A stretch of 64,000 bases of DNA. Source: Pedobacter nanyangensis (GTDB lineage Bacteria > Bacteroidota > Bacteroidia > Sphingobacteriales > Sphingobacteriaceae). How positions within the stretch are numbered: position 1 is the stretch's first letter; each line of letters opens with the position of its first letter. Made by a program: the position numbers and the translations under genes. Below the pieces are notes generated by a model. That model had not been told where the DNA came from and ran no database searches. It saw nothing but the letters and a program-made list of their open reading frames with translations. Positions 51,839 through 59,304 of the stretch are shown here, piece after piece. The DNA is taken from positions 1-64,000 of the forward strand of contig NZ_QMHO01000016.1 of NCBI RefSeq assembly GCF_003313505.1, given 5' to 3'.

Positions 51839-51848
51839 TTTGGTTTAT

Positions 51849-52433
51849 TTATAAATTCTTCAAAGCTTGTTTGATCATTTGCTCAACCGTTAGCTCGCCA
51901 TCGGACTTCTTCATTACATTATCCAATGCCTTTTCTGCAACCTGTTTGCTAAAGCCAAGCATGATCAAAGCAGATAACGCTTCATCTTTAATTGTATTGT
52001 GGTTAGGCATAGAAATTAGTGATTCTATGCCTTCTTTTTTTAATTTGTCTTGAAGTTCGAGCACTATGCGTTGTGCAGACTTGGCCCCTATACCTTTGAT
52101 TTTTTGGATCAGGGCTACGTCGGCGCCAACTATGGCCTGCTGTATTTCGTTTGGTGTTATGGAAGAGAGCATCATACGACAAGTGGTTGGGCCTATGCCC
52201 GATACTGAAATTAAATGAAGGAACAACCTGCGTTCCCCCTCATCTGCAAAGCCATACAGGGTATGCGCATCTTCTTTCACGTGTAGCCAGGTGTAAATCT
52301 TGCACCGTTCTGCGCTGCCTAGTGCGGCATAAGTGTTAAGCGATATATTGATGTGATAGCCAACCCCGCCTGTTTCTACAACAATATACGTTGGACATTT
52401 AAACGTCAGTCTTCCATCAATATAAGCGTACAT
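51849..52433 (-). CDS. ruvA: Holliday junction DNA helicase subunit RuvA
   Basis: This 194-residue protein has an N-terminal OB-fold (MYAYIDGRLTFKCPTYIVVETGGVGYHINI), the acidic-pin region and two helix-hairpin-helix motifs (LISVSGIGPTTCRMMLSS and IQKIKGIGAKSAQRIVLELQDKL). The small C-terminal domain III (ALSALIMLGFSKQVAEKAL) binds RuvB. It acts with RuvB to move Holliday junctions during recombination. It is directly upstream of sprA on the same strand with a 10-base gap, so transcription of sprA likely starts at or before ruvA. Confidence 0.96.
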   Translation of the reverse strand: MYAYIDGRLTFKCPTYIVVETGGVGYHINISLNTYAALGSAERCKIYTWLHVKEDAHTLYGFADEGERRLFLHLISVSGIGPTTCRMMLSSITPNEIQQAIVGADVALIQKIKGIGAKSAQRIVLELQDKLKKEGIESLISMPNHNTIKDEALSALIMLGFSKQVAEKALDNVMKKSDGELTVEQMIKQALKNL

Positions 52434-52592
52434 AGTTCTAAGATAAATTAAAAAGCTAAAAATAGAACAAACAATTAGCTTTTTAATTTTTTACAACTTT
52501 TTTTTGGTTAATCAAAACCTCTTTAAAAATAGCAGGCATTTCGAAAATGACCTTAAACTCATATCAACAAATACCCAAAGGTTCTTCATATG

Positions 52593-52644
52593 AACCACAT
52601 AGAAACATAGTCATGCAACGCTACAACAATGTTTCTATGTGGTT
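52593..52644. repeat. Inverted repeat with 15-bp arms between maeB and ruvA
   Basis: AACCACATAGAAACA (52593-52607) and TGTTTCTATGTGGTT (52630-52644) are perfect reverse complements around a 22-base loop. It lies 30 bases beyond the upstream edge of the maeB stop (52674), on the side where maeB transcription ends. It may be a terminator for maeB, but without a T tract a dispersed repeat is equally likely. Confidence 0.5.
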
Positions 52645-52673
52645 AAACAAAAGCAGTTTCTCAACAAAAGCAA

Positions 52674-54977
52674 TTATTTCTTTTTGAACAAGCCTTTTTT
52701 CTTAGGCTCTGCCTCCTCTTTGGCTTGCACATCAAGCACGGCAATGGTTACCATGTTCACAATTTCCCTAACCGAGCTACCTAACTGCACAATGTGAACT
52801 GGCTTTTTAAGCCCCAACAAAATTGGTCCAACAGCCTCGGCCCCGCCAAGCTCCTGCAACAATTTATAAGCAATATTGCCCGATTCTAAGTTAGGGAATA
52901 CCAAGGTGTTTGCCGGAGCATCTGCCAATCTGCTAAAAGGGAAATTATCTTTCATCATGGCGCTGTTAATGGCAAAATTCCCCTGCATTTCACCATCTAC
53001 AATAATCTCCGGATATTTCTCGTGCAGGATTTTAACCGCTTTTCTGGTCTTCTCGGGAATATCTCCCTCATTGGAACCAAAGTTAGAGTAAGAAAGCATC
53101 GCAATACGAGGCGTAATGTTGAATTTCCTTACCGATTTTTCCAACAATAAGGTCAAATCCACCAATTCTTCTGCCGTTGGATCTACGTTAACCGTGGTAT
53201 CGCCAAAGAAAACCGGCCCCTTTTCAGTCATCATCATGTACATCCCCGCCACACGTTTCACGCCTTCTTCAGTACCGATAATTTGCAGGGCAGGCTTAAT
53301 GGTTGTTGCGTAGTTTTTGGTTAAACCAGAAATCATCGCATCAGCCTCTCCAAACTCCACCATCGATGAGCCGAAGTAGTTCCTGTCACGCATCATTTTT
53401 ACCGCCTCCGTTAAGGTTACCCCTCTCCGCTGTCTTTTTTCGTATAACGATTTTGCGTATTTCTGGGTTCTTTCTGGCTCTAGGGCAGGATCAATGATTT
53501 GAACGCCTTCCAATTCCAAAGCATTTTCTTCAATAATGGCCTGGATTCTTTCTTTGTTACCCAATAAAATTGGAATAGCAATGTTGTCATCTTTTACAAT
53601 CTGAGCCGCTTTTAAAATTTTATAGTTATCCGCTTCTGCAAAAACTACTCGTTTAGGATCTGATTTGGCCTTGTTGGTGATGGCACGCATAATGGCATCA
53701 TCAGTACCTAAACGTTGTTTCAATTCCTCTGCATAAGCATCCCAATCGGTAATCACCTTGCGGGCAACACCGCTTTCAATAGCCGCTTTTGCCACCGCCA
53801 TCGAAACATTGGTCATTAAACGGAAGTCCATTGGCTTAGGAATGATATAATCTTTCCCGAATTTCAGGTTTTTGGCATTGTAGGCCATATTCACCGCCTC
53901 CGGAACAGATTTTTTGGCCAGTTCGGCAATTGCACGAACCGCAGCAATCTTCATTTCTTCGTTAATAGCAGTTGCCCTAACATCTAAGGCACCTCTAAAA
54001 ATATATGGGAAACCCAATACGTTGTTCACTTGGTTAGGATAATCGGAACGGCCCGTTGCCATAATGATATCCTTGCGTGAACTGATGGCCAAATCATAGG
54101 CAATTTCCGGATTAGGATTGGCCATGGCCATTACAATAGGGTTTTTGGACATCGATTTCAGCATATCAACCGAAACGCAATCGGCCGATGAAAGGCCGAT
54201 GAATACATCCGAATCCTTCATAGCCTCTTCCAAAGTATGGAGGTCTCTCTTGGTGGCAAACTCAGCCTTAATCGGATCTAATTTTTCACGATCAGCACGG
54301 ATCACCCCATTTCTGTCGCACATTACAATGTTCTCCTTTTTGGCGCCAATGGCCACATAAAGTCTCGAACATGAAATAGCCGCAGCACCGGCGCCGTTTA
54401 CCACAATTTTGATCTTATCCAGTTTCTTTTTCTGCAGTTCGCAGGCATTAATCAATGCCGCTGCCGAGATAATTGCCGTACCATGTTGGTCATCGTGCAT
54501 TACCGGGATGTTCATTTCTTCCTTAAGCCTGCGCTCAATTTCAAAACACTCCGGCGCCTTAATGTCCTCCAGGTTTACCCCGCCAAAAGTTGGCTCCAAA
54601 GCTTTCACAATATTTACAAACTCATCTACGTTTTTGGCATCCAATTCAAGGTCAAAAACATCAATGTCAGCAAAAATCTTAAACAGCAAACCCTTACCTT
54701 CCATTACAGGTTTACCTGCCTCGGCACCAATATCACCCAGGCCCAGCACAGCCGTACCATTACTAATTACGGCAACTAAGTTTCCCTTTGCGGTGTATTT
54801 ATATACGTCTTCTTTGTTTTCTGCAATTTTTAAACAAGGTTCTGCTACACCTGGCGAATAGGCCAACGTTAAATCTCTCTGTGAAGAGTAGGGTTTGGTT
54901 GGTATTACCTCAATTTTCCCAGGCCTTCCTTGCGAGTGATAGTCTAAAGCGTCTTGTTTTCTGTTAATCTTGCTCAT
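52674..54977 (-). CDS. maeB: NADP-type malic enzyme fused to a phosphotransacetylase domain
   Basis: This 767-residue two-part protein is typical of MaeB. The malic enzyme half (about 1-425) has YSPGVAEPCLKI, the catalytic region GNLVAVISNGTAVLGLGDIG, the metal-binding stretch MHDDQHGTAIISAAALINAC and the nucleotide fold VVNGAGAAAISCSRLY. The C-terminal half (about 430-750) is phosphate-acetyltransferase-like (FGEADAMISGLTKNYATTIKPALQIIG, FPNLESGNIAYKLLQELGGAEAVGPILLG). In such fusions this half is thought to regulate by binding acetyl-CoA rather than to catalyse. It converts malate to pyruvate. The ATG at 54977 is used instead of an upstream TTG. Confidence 0.95.
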   Translation of the reverse strand: MSKINRKQDALDYHSQGRPGKIEVIPTKPYSSQRDLTLAYSPGVAEPCLKIAENKEDVYKYTAKGNLVAVISNGTAVLGLGDIGAEAGKPVMEGKGLLFKIFADIDVFDLELDAKNVDEFVNIVKALEPTFGGVNLEDIKAPECFEIERRLKEEMNIPVMHDDQHGTAIISAAALINACELQKKKLDKIKIVVNGAGAAAISCSRLYVAIGAKKENIVMCDRNGVIRADREKLDPIKAEFATKRDLHTLEEAMKDSDVFIGLSSADCVSVDMLKSMSKNPIVMAMANPNPEIAYDLAISSRKDIIMATGRSDYPNQVNNVLGFPYIFRGALDVRATAINEEMKIAAVRAIAELAKKSVPEAVNMAYNAKNLKFGKDYIIPKPMDFRLMTNVSMAVAKAAIESGVARKVITDWDAYAEELKQRLGTDDAIMRAITNKAKSDPKRVVFAEADNYKILKAAQIVKDDNIAIPILLGNKERIQAIIEENALELEGVQIIDPALEPERTQKYAKSLYEKRQRRGVTLTEAVKMMRDRNYFGSSMVEFGEADAMISGLTKNYATTIKPALQIIGTEEGVKRVAGMYMMMTEKGPVFFGDTTVNVDPTAEELVDLTLLLEKSVRKFNITPRIAMLSYSNFGSNEGDIPEKTRKAVKILHEKYPEIIVDGEMQGNFAINSAMMKDNFPFSRLADAPANTLVFPNLESGNIAYKLLQELGGAEAVGPILLGLKKPVHIVQLGSSVREIVNMVTIAVLDVQAKEEAEPKKKGLFKKK

Positions 54978-55291
54978 TTTTAAATCATTTGTAGCGGCCA
55001 AAGTTACAATCTTTTTTTAGGATACAATCAGTTTTTTGTCATCCCCCCTTAGCGGCATAAGTTGTGGCGGCCTTTAAAATTAGTCCCTATAAACACACAC
55101 AAGGACCGCCCAAACTGGTTTAATTACAACCGTTGGGTTATTTTATGAAAAGCTACCTACCGCTACTATTTACGCAAGGCCCCTCTTTCAGCTATAGTCC
55201 TCGTTCGCTAAAGCTCACTGCGGGCTGCCGCTTCAATAGGGTTTATAATACGCGGGCCTTTACCAAACACCCCGTTTCAACGGGCCACCAA

Positions 55292-55558
55292 CTAAGCCCT
55301 TTTGGGCTGCTTGGGGTTTAACTGCACCAATCTTCGGTTTTTTTCTTGGCCGCTTTGCATCCGCCCTAAAATGCTTCCCGCCATGGGCAGCAGTCTCTCA
55401 TCAGGGTCGTGAAACCTTCCCGCCACCGGCAGCGGCCAATCATGGCGGTCATGAAAGCTTCCCGCTGGCGGCAGCAAGCCATTATGAGGGTCATGAGCTG
55501 TTCCTGCCCATGGCGGCACCAAATCATCGTCCATTGACTGGCGTTTTCTCCCTACCAT
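55292..55558 (-). CDS. Doubtful small ORF made of 14-residue repeats
   Basis: This 88-residue frame runs from an ATG at 55558 and includes the four tandem repeat units as P-x-AG-x-FHD-type blocks (DDLVPPWAGTAHDP, GLLPPAGSFHDRHD, WPLPVAGRFHDPDE, RLLPMAGSILGRM), then a basic tail. No homologue is recognised, no ribosome site is clear, and the composition (Pro, His, Asp, Arg) is unlike its neighbours. It is kept because the repeat period preserves the frame. Confidence 0.2.
   Translation of the reverse strand: MVGRKRQSMDDDLVPPWAGTAHDPHNGLLPPAGSFHDRHDWPLPVAGRFHDPDERLLPMAGSILGRMQSGQEKNRRLVQLNPKQPKRA
55374..55541. repeat. 42-base tandem repeat (about four units), in frame as 14-residue repeats
   Basis: Units begin at 55374, 55416, 55458 and 55500, each opening with CTTCCCGCC/CTTCCCGCT or a variant and ending with GGGTCATGA-like bases. 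The period is exactly 42 bases. On the minus strand the frame 55558-55292 (88 codons) reads them as 14-residue units of the type LLPPAGSFHDRHDW and PLPVAGRFHDPDER. The unit length is a multiple of three and the frame stays open, but the protein has no signal peptide or known domain. An intergenic minisatellite is as likely as a repeat protein. Confidence 0.6.
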
Positions 55559-55722
55559 GCAAAAGCCATTTCAAAGGGTGGGCAACCACGCCAAAAGAAG
55601 CAGTAGCCATACCTGTTCCGGCTTAGAGAAAAACGTTGTAACAAACAGATAATCAGAAAATTAAATTTCAAATATCAAATCTATTTCGTTACATTGGTAC
55701 TAAAGCTTCTACCCCGTTTAAT

Positions 55723-55878
55723 ATGAAAAACCTAACGCTTAAGTGCCATGGGCCCTACCCTATTGGCCAAAAATCCATTTTAAAACCTACAGGGGCCAAT
55801 TCCAGCTCCCTTCCTGTATGTCCGCTTAAAGGGGCACTTTTTAAGCATGGCCATTACCGCCGCCTAGGCACCACATAG
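55723..55878 (+). CDS. Doubtful 51-codon ORF
   Basis: An ATG frame of 51 residues beginning MKNLTLKCHGPYPIG and ending YRRLGTT, 68 bases before the HENYH lipoprotein gene. It has two Cys and no signal peptide or known motif. It could be a chance frame in a GC-rich patch. Confidence 0.15.
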   Translation: MKNLTLKCHGPYPIGQKSILKPTGANSSSLPVCPLKGALFKHGHYRRLGTT

Positions 55879-55946
55879 CTGCTGCGGATAATTTATGGCA
55901 CATATGCCCCACCAATTTTACTAACCAAAATTTTAAACCATCGGAT

Positions 55947-57365
55947 ATGAAAACCAAGCAATATCACAAAGCAACGGGCCTTATATTATTGGGCCTGCTG
56001 TTGCTGTTTGGCTGCAAGCGGGACCAGCTGCAGCCCGCTCCACCCAGTTTGCTCAGCACCTACCACGGTACCGATAAAATGGTACTACAGGTTATTGACC
56101 AACTGCAACAGCCCGCCAACCGGGCCATATTGGCCGAGCTCGAAAAACAGGGCAGCATCAACTGGGGCTACAAAACCCTAATTACCTCCCGCTTTATCAA
56201 AGGCTACACCCTGCGCTTTGCATTGGGCAGCAGCGGCAACTATCTGGACGCCGAAATAGATGCCAAAACAGGAGAAATTAAGCTGTTCACCAAGGAAATG
56301 CAGCTGAGCAAAGACCAACAGGTAAGGCAGCACCTTCAAAACACCCGGCTCAAACAGGGCAATGGCACCTTAAATGACGAATGCGTGTTTTTTGTGTTTT
56401 TTGAAATACATAACATTGATAATTTTAGCCCTGATCTCTGGGAATCTATCATCAAAATCCTTTTGTGTGATTATTTAGCAGTAGTGGGCGGGAACCTATA
56501 TGTACAGGAGGTGTATGTAGAATCTTCTAATTACCTAATTATTGTGGCACCCAGTGGCACTACTGCGGAACAGGTTGAAATGGACCTTAGACCTGATAAC
56601 CATCCCCTCGGGGTGTATATGGATGTTGAGTCGATAAGTGTTATCGGTGGTTGTGGGGATGAAAATGGTACGGTTATACAGGATATCCCGCCGATTACCT
56701 GGAGGCCAACAACCGTAATAAGTACCGAAACAGGCAAAAGTCAAACCCTTCCATCTGATCCCATTATTAATGCAACGCCTTTTAAAACGGGTGGTTTTTG
56801 GAAGATTAAGATAAACTTCATTACGGTTGCCGTCAGAATGATTATCCGTACGGGCAGTTTTAGGGACCCCTATTATAACCCTCCCCAGTCAGCTTATGAG
56901 GCCAATGAAGCCATTAACGAAATGAGCGATTATTTCAGTCGTGGAGGTATTTATGAAAATGGCTGGAGCACTGTTGACGCCACAAAGGCACATGAAAACT
57001 ATCATTTTACCGAAATAAAGGCTATTTACGAGCATTATTGGCCCCAAATGGCGGCCTGCCTTAACAGCGTTCAGTTGCCCGTAAGCGGCAATGATGAGGC
57101 CGATAAGGCCTTGGCAGAAACAAGAGTTAGGCAGATAGCGGGCAGCTTAAAGGGATTTTATAATGGTTATCAGGCATTGCTTAGCGATGGTGCGGGCGGC
57201 AGGCCCTATGCCGCAGGGCAGCTAGAGCTGAACAAAGCCATTACCATGGTAAAACAATTGGCAGACTCCAGGGGATGGTGGACCACTGGCGGGCCCACCA
57301 TTCCCAATGTGGACATTTCTAACCCTACCTATCAGCCCTTTATCCCTTTTAATTGTCCATTTTAA
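55947..57365 (+). CDS. Lipoprotein with HExxH motif, unknown family
   Basis: This 472-residue lipoprotein (signal MKTKQYHKATGLILLGLLLLFGCKRDQ, Cys23) is not recognised as a whole. The N-terminal third (to about 130) has LEKQGSINWGYKTLITSRFIKGYTL and a beta-rich stretch. The middle is also beta-rich. Near residue 349 is KAHENYHFTEIKAIYEHYW: HENYH (349-353) fits the zinc-protease motif HExxH, with Glu356 and further acidic residues behind it. A secreted metallopeptidase is therefore possible, but a helical motif match alone is weak. It starts a plus-strand run of four exported proteins and lies 16 bases ahead of the next gene. The C-terminus (NVDISNPTYQPFIPFNCPF) is Pro-rich. Confidence 0.8.
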   Translation: MKTKQYHKATGLILLGLLLLFGCKRDQLQPAPPSLLSTYHGTDKMVLQVIDQLQQPANRAILAELEKQGSINWGYKTLITSRFIKGYTLRFALGSSGNYLDAEIDAKTGEIKLFTKEMQLSKDQQVRQHLQNTRLKQGNGTLNDECVFFVFFEIHNIDNFSPDLWESIIKILLCDYLAVVGGNLYVQEVYVESSNYLIIVAPSGTTAEQVEMDLRPDNHPLGVYMDVESISVIGGCGDENGTVIQDIPPITWRPTTVISTETGKSQTLPSDPIINATPFKTGGFWKIKINFITVAVRMIIRTGSFRDPYYNPPQSAYEANEAINEMSDYFSRGGIYENGWSTVDATKAHENYHFTEIKAIYEHYWPQMAACLNSVQLPVSGNDEADKALAETRVRQIAGSLKGFYNGYQALLSDGAGGRPYAAGQLELNKAITMVKQLADSRGWWTTGGPTIPNVDISNPTYQPFIPFNCPF

Positions 57366-57381
57366 AACCTTAAATATTTTA

Positions 57382-57915
57382 ATGATGAAAACCCCAAAAT
57401 TATTATTGATCATAATGCTGGCCGTATCGGCCGCATTTGCGCAACAAAGGCCCAAAGAGCTGAGCCTTAGCATCAGTGCTAAGAAAAACGTCATGCCGTA
57501 CAACAAAATAATGGTAAATGTAGAAATTAAGAACATCAGCAACAGGAACATTGAACTGTTGGATTATTTTAACGACAAGGAGAATGGAAAAATGTTCCTT
57601 TTTAGTAATTTTTTCCGTCCTGGAATTGATTTAAAAACCAGCAGCGAAACTTATTCTGGCGGTATAAATGTAGCAGGAACAATAGAGATAGCGAAGCCAG
57701 GCGAAGCCCTTAAATTTAGGAAGTTTAAACCGCAACAGGTTTACAGGTTTACGCTTAACCTTCACGATTTGTTTGAAGATCCAAGCACTAAGTTACCCCC
57801 AGGGCGGTATATAGTTAGCTTAAGTTACTTTATTCCTAAAGTGGCAGGCTGTGAAGAATGTTTTAAAGTGTGGTATACCACCAGTAATGAGATAGATATT
57901 GATGTGACAAATTAG
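57382..57915 (+). CDS. Small exported beta-sandwich-like protein, paralogue A
   Basis: This 177-residue protein of no recognised family has a signal peptide (MMKTPKLLLIIMLAVSAAFAQ). The mature part looks like an Ig-type beta-sandwich: KELSLSISAKKNVMPYNKIMVNVEIKNISNRNIELLDYF, then a KFRKFKPQQVYRFTLNLHDLF strand pair and a final NEIDIDV. The VEIKNIS-x-x-x-I-x-L-D-x-F block is shared with the protein at 58746 (LEIKNISGKTIQMIDSF), as is the SAKK block. The start at 57382 is chosen for the signal peptide, because the frame open to 57307 overlaps the previous gene. A 26-base hairpin follows the stop. Confidence 0.75.
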   Translation: MMKTPKLLLIIMLAVSAAFAQQRPKELSLSISAKKNVMPYNKIMVNVEIKNISNRNIELLDYFNDKENGKMFLFSNFFRPGIDLKTSSETYSGGINVAGTIEIAKPGEALKFRKFKPQQVYRFTLNLHDLFEDPSTKLPPGRYIVSLSYFIPKVAGCEECFKVWYTTSNEIDIDVTN

Positions 57916-57925
57916 GTGATTTGCC

Positions 57926-57951
57926 TGTGGTTGGTGTGATCACCAACCACA
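57926..57951. terminator. Hairpin after paralogue A (identical to 59252-59277)
   Basis: TGTGGTTGGTG (57926-57936) and CACCAACCACA (57941-57951) form a perfect 11-bp stem with loop TGAT, 10 bases after the stop. The same 26 bases occur after paralogue B. There is no T tract, so termination is plausible but not certain. Confidence 0.55.
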
Positions 57952-57965
57952 AATAATAACAGCAC

Positions 57966-58640
57966 ATGAAAAAACAAGCACTGGGCATTATCACCATCAT
58001 GATGGTGATCTGCCACATTCCAATCTCCCTTGTAGCACAGCAGCTAAAGGAAATTGCATTTAAAAAAATTGAAATGGAGCTTCAATCAGAGAAACCACAA
58101 AACATGGTCGCCTCTCCATTGCAGGTTAAGCTCAAAATAGCAGAGCAGCAGCCCATCTCGAGCAAAGGCTTTGAGTTTGCCATTGTCATCACCAATAATT
58201 CCTCGGCAGATGTAGACATTGGCAATCCCCTAACCACGTTAAGTCCATCAATGATAGATGAGCAGGGGTACAGCGTATTGCTGGACAATCCCAGGGCCTC
58301 AGAAATTGTCCATTACCGGAGGTTTTTCGTTCCCAGTTTCGAAGCCTTTGAAATAGGCAGTACCTTGGTTAACGGGAAAAAACAGGAGGTCAACTATCAT
58401 ACCTCGGAAAGCATTCGCATACCTGCCAAAGCCACCTACCAGATCAACCTGAGTATCCTTAGGTTTTCTGCAAACCCAAAGACCCATTCCATTGAGGAAC
58501 GCAACGCCAGTGCCATAAAAATCAAAAAGGGAAAGTACAGGTTCCGGGTTTCGTTGATGGTAGCAGCAGCCAGAGGCACCACCACACGCTTTGCAGATAT
58601 TCTGAGAATTTCAGAAGTGGCTGTGTCCTATGGGCTGTAA
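57966..58640 (+). CDS. Small exported protein of unknown function
   Basis: This 224-residue protein has a signal peptide (MKKQALGIITIMMVICHIPISLVAQ). The mature part is beta-rich, with a strand pattern like that of secreted Ig-fold domains: KGFEFAIVITNNSSADVDIGNPLTTL, then SESIRIPAKATYQINLSILRF and GKYRFRVSLMVAAARG. It is not closely similar to its neighbours, though the V-x-ITNNSS-x-x-VDI block recalls the EIKNIS blocks of paralogues A and B. No catalytic motif is seen. It is read with the cluster in the same direction. Confidence 0.75.
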   Translation: MKKQALGIITIMMVICHIPISLVAQQLKEIAFKKIEMELQSEKPQNMVASPLQVKLKIAEQQPISSKGFEFAIVITNNSSADVDIGNPLTTLSPSMIDEQGYSVLLDNPRASEIVHYRRFFVPSFEAFEIGSTLVNGKKQEVNYHTSESIRIPAKATYQINLSILRFSANPKTHSIEERNASAIKIKKGKYRFRVSLMVAAARGTTTRFADILRISEVAVSYGL

Positions 58641-58745
58641 GCTTTAACCTGTAGTTGTTTTGATCTGTCCTGGCACTTTTATCAACACCTGCTTACATGC
58701 CGTTCTTGCCTTTCTACTGTTCATTTTAAAACAAAAACAATTATC

Positions 58746-59240
58746 ATGAAAACAATCCATTTAACATTGTTCATCCTGCTATTTGCCTCGGCAGTATCTG
58801 CCCAGCCGAAAAGCCCCCAAGGTCCACCCGAAATTAGCCTTGTACTAAGCGCAAAAAAAAAACAAAAGATAGACCACTTTATAGTAGAACTAGAAATCAA
58901 GAATATCAGTGGAAAAACAATCCAAATGATCGATAGCTTTGATGAACCCGATGGTTCCCGCCGCTTTTTTAGTATTACCGCTTACTACGGCATGACGGGT
59001 ATGCACGGAGGGGGACTTTCCAACTATTTCAAGGATATAAAAGTTAACTATCGCTATAAAACCTTTAAACCAAACGAAAAGTTACGCCTAAAGTTTAACC
59101 TTAACAAATGGCGGGGAAATGATTTTTTTAGGCCAAATGAAGAAGTCATTATACAAATACGTTACTTGAACGTTCATGGAGAAAACTGTGTAAAAGGTTC
59201 TTTTGACAGTAATGAAGTTGCCGTAACACTGGTAAAATAG
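58746..59240 (+). CDS. Small exported beta-sandwich-like protein, paralogue B
   Basis: This 164-residue protein has a signal peptide (MKTIHLTLFILLFASAVSAQ). It parallels the protein at 57382: EISLVLSAKKKQKIDHFIVELEIKNISGKTIQMIDSF, then KTFKPNEKLRLKFNLNKW and a final SNEVAVTLV. It is Lys-rich and has one Cys near the end (ENCVKGSF). The duplication with paralogue A is supported by the matching hairpin after each gene. The function is unknown. Confidence 0.75.
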   Translation: MKTIHLTLFILLFASAVSAQPKSPQGPPEISLVLSAKKKQKIDHFIVELEIKNISGKTIQMIDSFDEPDGSRRFFSITAYYGMTGMHGGGLSNYFKDIKVNYRYKTFKPNEKLRLKFNLNKWRGNDFFRPNEEVIIQIRYLNVHGENCVKGSFDSNEVAVTLVK

Positions 59241-59251
59241 TTCGTTTGCCC

Positions 59252-59277
59252 TGTGGTTGGTGTGATCACCAACCACA
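59252..59277. terminator. Hairpin after paralogue B (identical to 57926-57951)
   Basis: TGTGGTTGGTG (59252-59262), TGAT, CACCAACCACA (59267-59277), 11 bases after the stop. It also lies 27 bases before the stop of the convergent transglycosylase gene, so it may serve both strands. Confidence 0.55.
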
Positions 59278-59304
59278 AATAGCTACGGCTTTCGAACCTT
59301 GAAA

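Larger units (their letters stand above)
55002..55946. other. Repeat-rich intergenic region
   Basis: This is a roughly 950-base spacer between divergent maeB and the secreted cluster. It contains small hairpins (AGCCC/GGGCT at 55295-55308, CCGT/ACGG just before), a 42-base tandem repeat (55374-55541) and several GC-rich patches. A 51-codon ATG frame at 55723-55878 (starting MKNLTLKCHG, ending RRLGTT) has no recognised motif and is listed only as a possibility. Frames at 55133-55321 (plus) are not credible. Confidence 0.5.

Noticed and set aside
55133..55321. 62-codon plus-strand frame in the repeat-rich spacer
   Set aside because: It lies over hairpins and repeats and has no motif, so a chance frame is more likely.
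55374..55541. Possible CRISPR array
   Set aside because: The units abut directly with a 42-base period and vary throughout. There are no unique spacers between identical repeats and no cas genes.
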